From an uncultured Porphyromonadaceae bacterium (lineage in GTDB: Bacteria > Bacteroidota > Bacteroidia > Bacteroidales > Muribaculaceae), in NCBI GenBank assembly GCA_948467675.1, contig CAOKFI010000001.1, positions 196,351-260,350 on the forward strand: 64,000 nucleotides of DNA. The letters are read 5' to 3'. A model generated the notes under the pieces. The model was not told the DNA's origin. It worked only from the letters and a program-made list of their open reading frames with translations, and searched no databases. Of this stretch, positions 1 through 8,393 are shown in pieces. The stretch's first letter is position 1; each line of letters begins with the position of its first letter. The position numbers and the translations under genes were made by a program.

Positions 1-1
1 A

Positions 2-661
2 CGTATCGAGAAAGTAGCGATAAAGGATATAAAACTCCGTACATTCATCGCAGAAGGTGAGTCGCGCAATGATCTTGCCGCTCATGTATATGATGTGACA
101 TACGGTATTATACGTAATGATACAGACACTTTGGTCGTGATTGATGACAGCATAGTGCGGGGCACTACTTTGCGGCAGTCAATAATCCGTATGCTTGATC
201 GTCTGCATCCGCGTAAGATTGTGGTTGTTTCGTCATCGCCACAGGTCCGTTATCCCGATTATTATGGTATAGATATGTCCCGTATGGGCGAGTTCATCGC
301 ATTTAGAGCCGCAGTAGAGTTGCTGAAGGACAGAGGCCTGCAACATGTACTCGATGATGTGTACAAGCGTTGTTCGGAGCAGGAGTATATCGCTCCTGAA
401 AAACGGGTAAACTGTGTCAAAGCGATTTACGAGCCATTTTCGGATAGGGAAATTTCTGAAAAAATAGCGCAGATGCTTACCCCTGCCGGGACTCATGCTG
501 AAGTCGCAATTGTATATCAGACACTTGACGGATTGCACGAGTCTGTTCCCGATTGTCCGGGCGATTGGTACTTTTCGGGCGATTATCCTACACCGGGAGG
601 AATCAGGTTAGTTAACAAGGCTTATATGAATTTCTATGAAGGACATGTCGACAAGCGATAG
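2..661 (+). CDS. purF: Amidophosphoribosyltransferase (PurF), C-terminal part
   Basis: The reading frame is open from base 2, so the N-terminal glutaminase half lies before the window. PurF makes 5-phosphoribosylamine from PRPP and glutamine, the first committed step of purine synthesis. The PRPP loop VVIDDSIVRGTT is clear, followed by the family segment around RYPDYYGIDM. About 100 residues follow the phosphoribosyltransferase fold, which fits the longer PurF form of Bacteroidetes (about 620-630 aa) rather than the roughly 500-aa enterobacterial form. A paralogous PurF-like amidotransferase exists in this phylum, so the assignment to the biosynthetic copy is likely but not certain. Confidence 0.85.
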   Translation, partial: RIEKVAIKDIKLRTFIAEGESRNDLAAHVYDVTYGIIRNDTDTLVVIDDSIVRGTTLRQSIIRMLDRLHPRKIVVVSSSPQVRYPDYYGIDMSRMGEFIAFRAAVELLKDRGLQHVLDDVYKRCSEQEYIAPEKRVNCVKAIYEPFSDREISEKIAQMLTPAGTHAEVAIVYQTLDGLHESVPDCPGDWYFSGDYPTPGGIRLVNKAYMNFYEGHVDKR

Positions 662-683
662 TGTTGTTCATAATAGCAATTTT

Positions 684-727
684 CAATGTTCCGTCAGTCA
701 GTTGATATGGCGGAACATTGCTTTATA
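684..727. terminator. Hairpin between purF and the K+ uptake regulator
   Basis: CAATGTTCCG (684-693) pairs with CGGAACATTG (711-720), 10 bp with a 17-nt loop, followed on the + strand by CTTTAT. It lies where two genes converge, and its right arm is inside the end of the minus-strand gene. The T-run is weak, so it is a modest terminator for purF. Confidence 0.5.
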
Positions 728-1390
728 GGCTTTCGCAGTTCCGATACAGGTAAATATGTCGCCTGGTTCGACCCTCAGATCCGGATTTGAGGATATATCT
801 ATAAGACCCGGTCTGGTGTGTTCGATTCCCAGTATATTGCGGGCTGGCACCGGGCGTCCGACTGCAATCAGAGTCAGACCGAAATTTTTGTTCAAATCGA
901 GACTGGAGTATTTCATTCCAAAGAAGTACTCAGGCGATTTGAATTTGAGCACATAGTGGTCGGAGTCGATATGCAGTGATTCAACCTGGCCACCGAGTTC
1001 CATTTCATTTGACAGATCTTTGGCGGCCCGTTGCTCGGGTGTCACGATACGCTCTACATTCATGCCTGTCAGAATAGCTTCGTGAAGAGTGTCGATGGCA
1101 CGGGCGAATATGTGCTCGACTCCGGCTTTCTTTAGCAGTGCGACTGTCTTTATACTTGCGCCGAAATTTTCACCAATGGCGACAATCACGATATCGACAT
1201 TGCGTAACGGCAACACGCTTAGCGATGTCTCATCGGTAGAATCGATTATATAGGCAGTCGAAATATTGTCTTTGATCGCATCGACCAATGCGGGATTGGC
1301 ATCAGCACCGATAACCTCATGTCCCATTTCAGTGAGGTCAAGGGCAAGATTTGAACCGTATATTCCGAGTCCTATGATCAGATAACGCAT
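698..1390 (-). CDS. RCK-domain K+ uptake regulator (TrkA/KtrA type)
   Basis: A 230-aa cytoplasmic regulator that gates a TrkH/KtrB channel in response to a bound nucleotide. The N-terminal Rossmann motif GLGIYGSNL (about residues 7-15) and the acidic end of the second strand (GADAN) mark an RCK_N domain. The last 90 residues or so fit RCK_C. It has one RCK unit, so it is KtrA-like; enterobacterial TrkA has two. It lies 15 bp after the TrkH-type gene and is probably its partner subunit. Nothing is missing from the motifs. Confidence 0.88.
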   Translation of the reverse strand: MRYLIIGLGIYGSNLALDLTEMGHEVIGADANPALVDAIKDNISTAYIIDSTDETSLSVLPLRNVDIVIVAIGENFGASIKTVALLKKAGVEHIFARAIDTLHEAILTGMNVERIVTPEQRAAKDLSNEMELGGQVESLHIDSDHYVLKFKSPEYFFGMKYSSLDLNKNFGLTLIAVGRPVPARNILGIEHTRPGLIDISSNPDLRVEPGDIFTCIGTAKAYKAMFRHIN

Positions 1391-1405
1391 AATGTCAGTG
1401 TTAAT

Positions 1406-3271
1406 TTAGTTGATTATAATATTGTCGGTAGGATATTTTGCAGGATGATAGCTGCGGTGTCCGATCAATCCCATCAGTAGCGATATGATGCCGACTCTGC
1501 CGATAAACATGGCCGTACAAAGCAATATCTTGGACGCATTGCAGAGATCTGGGGTAATACCGAGTGATGATCCTACGGTAAACAGGGCGGAACAACTTTC
1601 AAAGAGCAGTGCTTTTGTGGGCAGTTCCGGCTCCAGCGACATAAGAATCAGCGAGTATATAAGATATGAGACAATAGATAATGCGACTACCGCATTCGCA
1701 CGCCGGATTGAGCCTATGGCAATGGAGCGTTTGAATGCAGTGACGTATTCCCGTCCTGTGACAATCGATCTCAGATTAAGCCATATTGCCGCGATGGTAT
1801 TGACTTTAATACCGCCGGCTGTAGACTGGGATCCGCCGCCTATCCACATCAGAAACAAGATGAACAAGATTGTGACATCACGGAAACCTGCGGGATTGAG
1901 CGATGAGAAACCTGCGCTTCGCGGTGTCACTGAGTTGAATATGGATTGTACTATCTTATCGGATATTGTCATGCCGGCAAGCGAATGATTATATTCTGTT
2001 GCAAGAAATATCACAAAGCCGGCAACAAACAGTATCGTAGTGGAAAGTAGTACAATCTTTGTATTCATATTATATATATGGCACATCACCTCTTTGAACG
2101 GTATTCCATGAATCCTGTACCATATACGTCTGACCGTATGCGCTACGGCATCTTTGAAATTTGCCAGAATCGGGAATCCGATACCTCCGGCAAGTATCAT
2201 GATACTTGCCACGATATACAAACTTTGTGCGTTATGCAATAAGATCGGGTTTGATAGACCGCCTTCTATGTTAGAGAATCCGGCATTGCAGAAGGCCGAT
2301 AAAGCATGGAATGCCGAGAAGATCAACTCGTCCTCTATACTCATTCCGATAGCATCATGTATGCTTAAGAAAAATAGTCCGGTTCCGACAAGTTCGATGA
2401 CAAGTGTGAAGCCGAGAATATACAGCAGGGTAGGGACCAACGAGTCGAGTGATCGGGTATATATCATGTCTTTAACCATCAACTGACTGTATATCGACGT
2501 ATTCCCGCTAAAAAACAAGGCAAAAAAGCTGGTAAAGGTCATCACACCCAATGCGCCTGTCTGAATAAGTACAGCAAGAATCAAGAGCCCGAAAGGCGTA
2601 AAAGTGGACGATATATCTATTGTAGTAAGGCCTGTGATCGAGACCGCACTTGTGGCTACAAACAGAGAGTCTATGTAGGAGATGCCGCCGACCGTGCATT
2701 TCGGGAGCATCAATACAAACGATCCGATTATGATGAATAACAGAAAACTGCCCGACAAAATCAGGGATGGATTAGTCCGTTTGCCGATGAGTCGTACAAT
2801 ACCATAACAGATATCAACTACAGCATAGGCTCCGAGTACAGAGAACAGGAATTTATTGCTGTACAGTATCTGTTCCAACTGCGGTATCCATGGATGTGTC
2901 GGGTGTGGGTATATCCATGGTATGATACTGACCATAATTCCGGCATCGACAATCCATTTTATAATTTTAGTCTCACGTATGGTGTTGCGGAACTTCAATA
3001 TCAGATTGAACAATACGTTTATAGCGAATGCACCCTGGCATATACGCAATAACCTTAATATATTGATGCCGGTATGACGGTCGTGGTCATATCCGACATA
3101 TACAGTCAGGCATACTACACATACGATAGATGCGATGAATGCAATGACCTGAAGGATGTCGGACAAGATCCGTATGGGGGAGATGAAATGTCCAGTGAAA
3201 CGTCTGTAGGCCGACGCGATAATAATACCGCGGAAGCGCAGCAGATTGCCGATTTCACCGAACAGTCTCAT
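1406..3271 (-). CDS. TrkH/KtrB-type K+ uptake channel
   Basis: A 621-aa inner-membrane K+ transporter subunit. Four pore-loop repeats with the filter glycine are visible: SAVSITGLTT, ALSAFCNAGFSN, SVTPRSAGFSS and TVGSSLGITP. About 150 extra N-terminal residues with several hydrophobic segments precede the channel core, making it longer than E. coli TrkH (483 aa); Bacteroidetes homologues often carry such an extension. It sits between the RCK regulator (15 bp downstream) and a DUF4923 gene (6 bp upstream), so the three probably share one transcript. Confidence 0.9.
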   Translation of the reverse strand: MRLFGEIGNLLRFRGIIIASAYRRFTGHFISPIRILSDILQVIAFIASIVCVVCLTVYVGYDHDRHTGINILRLLRICQGAFAINVLFNLILKFRNTIRETKIIKWIVDAGIMVSIIPWIYPHPTHPWIPQLEQILYSNKFLFSVLGAYAVVDICYGIVRLIGKRTNPSLILSGSFLLFIIIGSFVLMLPKCTVGGISYIDSLFVATSAVSITGLTTIDISSTFTPFGLLILAVLIQTGALGVMTFTSFFALFFSGNTSIYSQLMVKDMIYTRSLDSLVPTLLYILGFTLVIELVGTGLFFLSIHDAIGMSIEDELIFSAFHALSAFCNAGFSNIEGGLSNPILLHNAQSLYIVASIMILAGGIGFPILANFKDAVAHTVRRIWYRIHGIPFKEVMCHIYNMNTKIVLLSTTILFVAGFVIFLATEYNHSLAGMTISDKIVQSIFNSVTPRSAGFSSLNPAGFRDVTILFILFLMWIGGGSQSTAGGIKVNTIAAIWLNLRSIVTGREYVTAFKRSIAIGSIRRANAVVALSIVSYLIYSLILMSLEPELPTKALLFESCSALFTVGSSLGITPDLCNASKILLCTAMFIGRVGIISLLMGLIGHRSYHPAKYPTDNIIIN

Positions 3272-3277
3272 AGCGCC

Positions 3278-3931
3278 TTACTGCTTTTTCAGTTTGAAGC
3301 CTGCACAGATCCCGTCATAGCTTTCGAGCAGTGTGCTGATACTTTTGATAGACGAATTTCCGGATATTGATCCTACCGCCTTTATTATAGATATAAGTTT
3401 CGAGACATCAAATGTGAGACTCATATCCGACGATCCGCTCATAGTCACGTAGGTTTTCATCGAACCTACATTGACTTTTCCAAGAGCCTTGAACTGAAAA
3501 ACAATGTCACCGTCCTGATCCTTGGTTATCGACCCTTTTAAGGAGCCGCGGCCGAACTGCATGGTAAATGTGCTGTCGGCCTTCACTTCCAGCGAGAGTT
3601 TGTCCATTCCTGCGGTTTTGTAATATGGAGCTATTTTGTTCTCGATGGTAGTCGCTGCTGCCGCACCGCCAGCCTTTTTCAGCAAATTATCGCTTTTGAA
3701 ACATATTGCAGGAGCGGAATATTTCCAGGTTCCGGCCATAGATGCTACTGATACGTCTGAGTTGGATATGAGACCGGACACAAGGCTGCCGAGTGCTCCT
3801 AATCCGGAATTGGATGTAGAATCGGAACCTGCTGAAATTTTGCCAAAAAGATCTTTTAAGTCAGGGTTGGCTGATAAATTAATGGCGGAAGCTGCAAGTA
3901 AACATAGGCATAATGAGATGATCTTTTTCAT
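3278..3931 (-). CDS. DUF4923 family secreted protein
   Basis: A 217-aa protein with a signal peptide (MKKIISLCLCLLAASAINLSA, cleavage likely after about residue 21). The rest is a beta-rich domain beginning near MAGTWKYSAPAICF, a pattern I recognise as the DUF4923/lipocalin-like family of Bacteroidales, whose function is unknown. The 25 residues after the signal are rich in Gly and Ser and probably disordered. It is the first gene of the transcript that continues into the K+ channel genes. No link in function to K+ uptake is evident. Confidence 0.75.
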   Translation of the reverse strand: MKKIISLCLCLLAASAINLSANPDLKDLFGKISAGSDSTSNSGLGALGSLVSGLISNSDVSVASMAGTWKYSAPAICFKSDNLLKKAGGAAAATTIENKIAPYYKTAGMDKLSLEVKADSTFTMQFGRGSLKGSITKDQDGDIVFQFKALGKVNVGSMKTYVTMSGSSDMSLTFDVSKLISIIKAVGSISGNSSIKSISTLLESYDGICAGFKLKKQ

Positions 3932-3965
3932 ATTGAATAGCTAATTGTTTGTGATACATTGACGA

Positions 3966-3997
3966 CAAAATTACGCAAGAGTTACGAAGTTTTCAAT
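3966..3997 (-). promoter_or_regulatory. Promoter of the DUF4923 / K+ uptake transcript
   Basis: Read on the minus strand: ATTG (3997-3994), a 20-bp spacer, then TAATTTTG (3973-3966). This fits the Bacteroidales housekeeping promoter (TTTG, 19-21 bp, TAnnTTTG). The start codon is at 3931, giving a leader of about 25-30 nt. Confidence 0.65.
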
Positions 3998-4198
3998 TTT
4001 CATTGCTTTTTTATAGTTTATTCTCATTCATAACAGATGAATTATCGCCCAGTCCCACTCGTTACGATTCTTTAACAATAGCCACGCGAATCCATACTGT
4101 CAAATAACGTATCTTTACCAAGATTTTGGATAATTATATGCCGAAGTCAGAGAATTCGCATCTACTTGATGCGTAATGTTTTGAGATATTGAGAATTA

Positions 4199-6727
4199 AT
4201 GACTAATTATATATTTAAGGTATATTTTCTATTGTTGTCGCTGGCAATTGCCGGATGTTCGACAGACGATACCGGGATTTATACCGGAACAGGACAGATA
4301 GCCGTAACTGTCAGTGTAGACCAGCATGTCACAGCAACAAAAGCCTCTGGTTTATGTGAAGATGCCCCGTCTCCGGAGGTCATGTCCATAAGCCTTATGT
4401 CATCAGACGGTATGTATTCCCATTCATGGCCGTCATATAGTGACATTCCCTGCGACGAGGCGTATGCAGTGGGAACATATACTTTAGAAGCCTGTTACGG
4501 ATCTTTGGACAGAGAGGGCTTTCGTGCTCCATACTATTGTGGATCAACGACTTTTACAGTTCAGAATGGAAAAACCGTGCCTGTCGATGTGGAGTGTAGA
4601 CTGGCTAATGTCATGTTGTCGTTGTCCTGTTCTGAATCGTTTCAGGCGCGATATCCCGATTATTCTGCGATTTTGCACAGTATAGGTCATGGATATGTGA
4701 ATTATCCGAGAAATGAGATCCGGCCGGTATATCTGCATCCGGGAGATATAGATCTTACGATCTCAATGACTACAGAGTCCGGTGCGGTTACAAAATTCCA
4801 TCCTACGACATTGAAAAATGCATTGCCGGGGCATCATTATCATATATTGTTTGATATACAGTCTGATTATGACGGTACGCCATTGCTGGTCCTTGATGTT
4901 GACGATGAACTTGTAAGCGATGATGTCGTATTCAGATTAGACGATACTTTGCTGAATTCTCCGATGCCCTCTGTCTCCACAGAAGGATTTATCGCTGATG
5001 TTCAATATATTCAGGATGAGGGAACAGAGGCTTCATCACCCCTCCGGTTCGTTATTGATGCTCCGGGAGGAATACAATCCATCGTATTGACATCGTCGGC
5101 TCCTTCGCTGACATCCAAAGGCTGGCCGCAGGAAGTGGATATAGTATCATCCGTGAATGGTGATCACGCGATTATAGCCGGACTGGGGCTTAAATATGAG
5201 ATGTCGGCAGACGGTAAGAGCGCATGGGTCGATTTTACTGATGTATTGCCTCATATAACCCATGTGTCGGACGTTGAAGAATCGATATTTACTATTGTCG
5301 TACTGGATAGGCTGAAGAAAGTGAATGATCCGTCACGATTGAGGATCGTCAGTCGTCCGGTGCCGGTAGATATAGATAATATCACAGGGACGCTTATATG
5401 TGAAACGGATGCGGAATTAATCGTGACATGTGTGAATCCGGCTATCGTGGGTAATCTTAAGGTACAGCTTTTTGACGGAGAAAACTGGTCTTTGCCAGCT
5501 GATGTGCGGTGCTTGCCTATCGATATATCGACAGGCAAGTATCGATTGATCTTTCCTGTCGGGACTGGCGGACGTGATATTGCATTCAGGCTTTTGTATA
5601 ATGAAACTGTCAAGGCTGACGGGATAATATACAGGAAGTCTCCGGCATATTCGATAAATGTGGATGCCTTTGCAAAAGGTGCTGTTATCAAGATCGATAC
5701 AGAAGAATCATATCGTCGGTATCTTACAGATAATCTGACTGTTTATGTAAATAATGTGTCAACGCCAATCCTTTGGCGAAATGCCGAGAAAGGTATGGTC
5801 GCAATCGGATCGCTACTAAGCGGCCAGGACTATTATATAACATCGTCGGCCATGGCGGATAATGAAAGTCCGACACTATCGAATACGGTACCTGTGGAGA
5901 CGGAAATTACAATACCTCTGACCAACGGGGATTTCGAGGAGGCGAAAAGTGTGATTGAAAATTATCCGATGGCAAGCGGCGGCCGATATTCAGCGTCAAT
6001 TGCGCCTATTTTCAACCAACAGAATACATGCAATGTAAATGTCAGCCTTCCGTCGGAGGGCAAATGGGCTACTGTCAATGCCAAGACATTTTGTACTTAT
6101 GCGAGCAACCGCAATACCTGGTATATGCAGCCATCTGCAGTTATTACCAATGATTGCCAGAGCGGAAGCAAGGCGATTAAACTGACATCTGTCGGGTGGG
6201 ATATTGCCGGCGAACCGATCAAAGATTATGTTCAGGAATCTACACCATATACATCATATAGCAGATCTATTCCGCATATATCGCATTTTGCTGCCGGAAG
6301 ATTGTTTATGGGAAATTACAAATTCGACCCGTTGTCATGCACGGAGATATATGATGAAGGAGTCGATTTCACATCAAGACCCTCGGCTTTGAATGGATAT
6401 TTCAAATATATTCCAGGAGAATCCTCTCCTCAAGACCGTGGATTGGCTAAAGTCGAATTGATAGGGGTTGACGGCGGACGAGAGATCGTGATTGCAGAAT
6501 CGGTATTCCGATTTCATGCGACCACGGACTATACGGCATTTTCTATTCCTATCGAATATGGTTGTTTTGGAGTAAAAGCTACGAAACTCAGGGTATTGTT
6601 TGCTTCTACAGATCAGATCGGATCGATTGAAGAAGAATCAATATGGATCAAACCGCATTATAACGCACAATCTGCGGCTGCAGTGGGGTCAAGCCTATAC
6701 ATTGATAATGTATCGCTATCGTATTGA
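4199..6727 (+). CDS. Surface lipoprotein with DUF4493-like N-terminus and PCMD C-terminus
   Basis: An 842-aa lipoprotein with lipobox LAIAGC (Cys20) followed by an acidic STDD stretch, the +2/+3 pattern often seen on surface-exposed Bacteroidetes lipoproteins. Residues about 30-230 resemble DUF4493 (start GQIAVTVSVD). The final 260 residues or so have the PCMD (putative carbohydrate metabolism domain) plan: TNGDFEE, a Trp-rich segment, AAGRLFMGNY, RPSALNGYFKY and a closing LYIDNVSLSY. The middle is probably beta-sandwich repeats. No catalytic motif is visible; glycan binding is only an inference. It is first in a four-gene surface cluster ending at 9948. The nearest -7-like site is TATCTTTA at 4110-4117, which is weak. 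Confidence 0.75.
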   Translation: MTNYIFKVYFLLLSLAIAGCSTDDTGIYTGTGQIAVTVSVDQHVTATKASGLCEDAPSPEVMSISLMSSDGMYSHSWPSYSDIPCDEAYAVGTYTLEACYGSLDREGFRAPYYCGSTTFTVQNGKTVPVDVECRLANVMLSLSCSESFQARYPDYSAILHSIGHGYVNYPRNEIRPVYLHPGDIDLTISMTTESGAVTKFHPTTLKNALPGHHYHILFDIQSDYDGTPLLVLDVDDELVSDDVVFRLDDTLLNSPMPSVSTEGFIADVQYIQDEGTEASSPLRFVIDAPGGIQSIVLTSSAPSLTSKGWPQEVDIVSSVNGDHAIIAGLGLKYEMSADGKSAWVDFTDVLPHITHVSDVEESIFTIVVLDRLKKVNDPSRLRIVSRPVPVDIDNITGTLICETDAELIVTCVNPAIVGNLKVQLFDGENWSLPADVRCLPIDISTGKYRLIFPVGTGGRDIAFRLLYNETVKADGIIYRKSPAYSINVDAFAKGAVIKIDTEESYRRYLTDNLTVYVNNVSTPILWRNAEKGMVAIGSLLSGQDYYITSSAMADNESPTLSNTVPVETEITIPLTNGDFEEAKSVIENYPMASGGRYSASIAPIFNQQNTCNVNVSLPSEGKWATVNAKTFCTYASNRNTWYMQPSAVITNDCQSGSKAIKLTSVGWDIAGEPIKDYVQESTPYTSYSRSIPHISHFAAGRLFMGNYKFDPLSCTEIYDEGVDFTSRPSALNGYFKYIPGESSPQDRGLAKVELIGVDGGREIVIAESVFRFHATTDYTAFSIPIEYGCFGVKATKLRVLFASTDQIGSIEEESIWIKPHYNAQSAAAVGSSLYIDNVSLSY

Positions 6728-6770
6728 GCATCCGTATTTAGAATCATGAATTTAATAACACAGAATATAT

Positions 6771-7508
6771 ATGAAACAATTTGGTAGGACTCTGATGGTG
6801 ACTATCCTGCTGTCTGTCGCTGCCGGAATATCGGCGCAGGTTCCGTTTAAACGCGGGCTGGAACAGATCTCTTTTGTCCCAAAAGGGCAATGGATTACAG
6901 GTATCAGTGTGAACTACAGTCAGTCAAAGCAGGATGATTATCAGTTTTTGATTGTCGAGGGCATTTCTGGCGATACTTATTCATTTAAAGTAAGTCCGAT
7001 GCTGATGTATTGCTTTAAAGACAATCTGGCTGCCGGAGGAAAGTTTACGTATAACAGAAGCCAGGTCAAGATGGAGAGCGGCAGTGTGATCATCGACTCG
7101 GATACCTCTTATGATGTGGATAATCTGTATTCGGTCACAAATAACTATTATGCTACAGCTGCTTTCCGAAACTACATAAGTTTAGGAAATAGCGCCCGAT
7201 TCGGATTTTTCAATGAAGTGCAGTTGCAGTTGGGAGGCGGACAATCGAAATTGTCAAATGGATCCGGTATAGATCTGACAGGTACATATGAGCGCAACTT
7301 CAATCTTAATGTCGGACTTGCTCCGGGCATGATTATGTTTCTGAACAATTATTCGGCATTGGAAGTCAATGTGGGAGTGCTGGGTTTTTCATATACCCAT
7401 ACCAAGGCGACAACCGACCAGATATATGTGGCTCACCGCAATTCCCAATCGGCTAATTTCAAAATCAATCTATTTTCAATAACATTTGGCGTTGCCTTTT
7501 ATCTCTGA
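6771..7508 (+). CDS. Outer-membrane beta-barrel protein, first tandem copy
   Basis: A 245-aa protein with signal peptide (to about ISAQ, residue 22) and alternating aromatic/polar strands ending in GVAFYL, typical of a small outer-membrane barrel. It shares its layout with the next gene: FVPKGQW near residue 34, a KVSPML strand, an FRNYISLG strand, an FGFFNEVQL strand and an NLFSITFGVAF end. The two are clear paralogues from a tandem duplication. I do not recognise a named family. It lies 43 bp after the PCMD lipoprotein and 6 bp before its paralogue, so it is co-transcribed. Confidence 0.75.
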   Translation: MKQFGRTLMVTILLSVAAGISAQVPFKRGLEQISFVPKGQWITGISVNYSQSKQDDYQFLIVEGISGDTYSFKVSPMLMYCFKDNLAAGGKFTYNRSQVKMESGSVIIDSDTSYDVDNLYSVTNNYYATAAFRNYISLGNSARFGFFNEVQLQLGGGQSKLSNGSGIDLTGTYERNFNLNVGLAPGMIMFLNNYSALEVNVGVLGFSYTHTKATTDQIYVAHRNSQSANFKINLFSITFGVAFYL

Positions 7509-7514
7509 CATGAT

Positions 7515-8393
7515 ATGATCCGTATTGCATTATTTATGTTATTGGTGTTGACCGGAATCGTCGGCAATGCACAATCTGACGGTCCGGTAGCGATATCCGA
7601 TACGGTATCGCAACCTGTTTATTCTGAATTTCAACAGCTGCCGTCGTCTGAATCCATATTTGACGAACGGGTTATTGTCGGAGAGGATACCGTCAGTATA
7701 ATTATACCGCAGCGGAATTTCGGACGATATGACCGCGGGCTGTTCAACTTCCTTTTCATTCCGAAAGGACAGTGGGCATTCGGTCTTACAGCTTCTTATG
7801 GCGAATTCTCGACTGACGATGTTCAGATACTTTCGTTTCTGAAAGATTTCGATTTCAAGGGCAAACTTTATTCTATAAAGCCATCGGTATCTTATTTTAT
7901 AGGCAATAATCAGTCTGTAGGTCTTAAATTCAATTATACCAGAGGCTACGCTGATCTGAACAGTCTGACTCTGGATCTTGGCGATGACATGAACTTCTCG
8001 TTGCGGGATGTCAGCTATTATTCGCAGACATATACAGCTTCGATCTTTTACAGGACTTATATCGGTCTTAGCTCGATGAAGCGATTCGCGCTGTTCAACG
8101 ATGTGGATCTTAGCTTCGGCAGCGGATCATCACGCTTCAAACGCAGTTATAACGGCCAGATACGGGATACTCGTACCACAATTACTGAAGCGAGTCTGAA
8201 TTTCAGTCCGGGACTGTGTGTATTTATTCAGGACAATATGAGTTTTAACGTGTCGTTCGGTGTATTTGGACTGAAAATGCGTAATGAAAGACAACGTACA
8301 AACGATGTGGAAGAGGGTTCCCGTTTCACAAGCGGTGCTAACTTCCACTTCAATATATTCAACATAAATTTTGGCATAGGTGTACACATATAA
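7515..8393 (+). CDS. Outer-membrane beta-barrel protein, second tandem copy
   Basis: A 292-aa paralogue of the preceding protein, with a signal peptide (cleavage near NAQS, residue 20) and about 50 extra N-terminal residues before the shared FIPKGQW motif. Matching strands include KPSVSYF, FYRTYIGLS, FALFNDVDLSFG and the end NINFGIGVHI. The extra segment is acidic and probably periplasmic or an extended plug. The start ATG at 7515 is 6 bp after the previous stop. The last 14 bp overlap the start of the next lipoprotein gene, which suggests translational coupling. Confidence 0.75.
   Translation: MIRIALFMLLVLTGIVGNAQSDGPVAISDTVSQPVYSEFQQLPSSESIFDERVIVGEDTVSIIIPQRNFGRYDRGLFNFLFIPKGQWAFGLTASYGEFSTDDVQILSFLKDFDFKGKLYSIKPSVSYFIGNNQSVGLKFNYTRGYADLNSLTLDLGDDMNFSLRDVSYYSQTYTASIFYRTYIGLSSMKRFALFNDVDLSFGSGSSRFKRSYNGQIRDTRTTITEASLNFSPGLCVFIQDNMSFNVSFGVFGLKMRNERQRTNDVEEGSRFTSGANFHFNIFNINFGIGVHI

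Noticed and set aside
3074..3370. 98-codon + strand frame spanning the trkH and DUF4923 junction
   Set aside because: It is antisense across two well-supported genes and carries no recognisable features.
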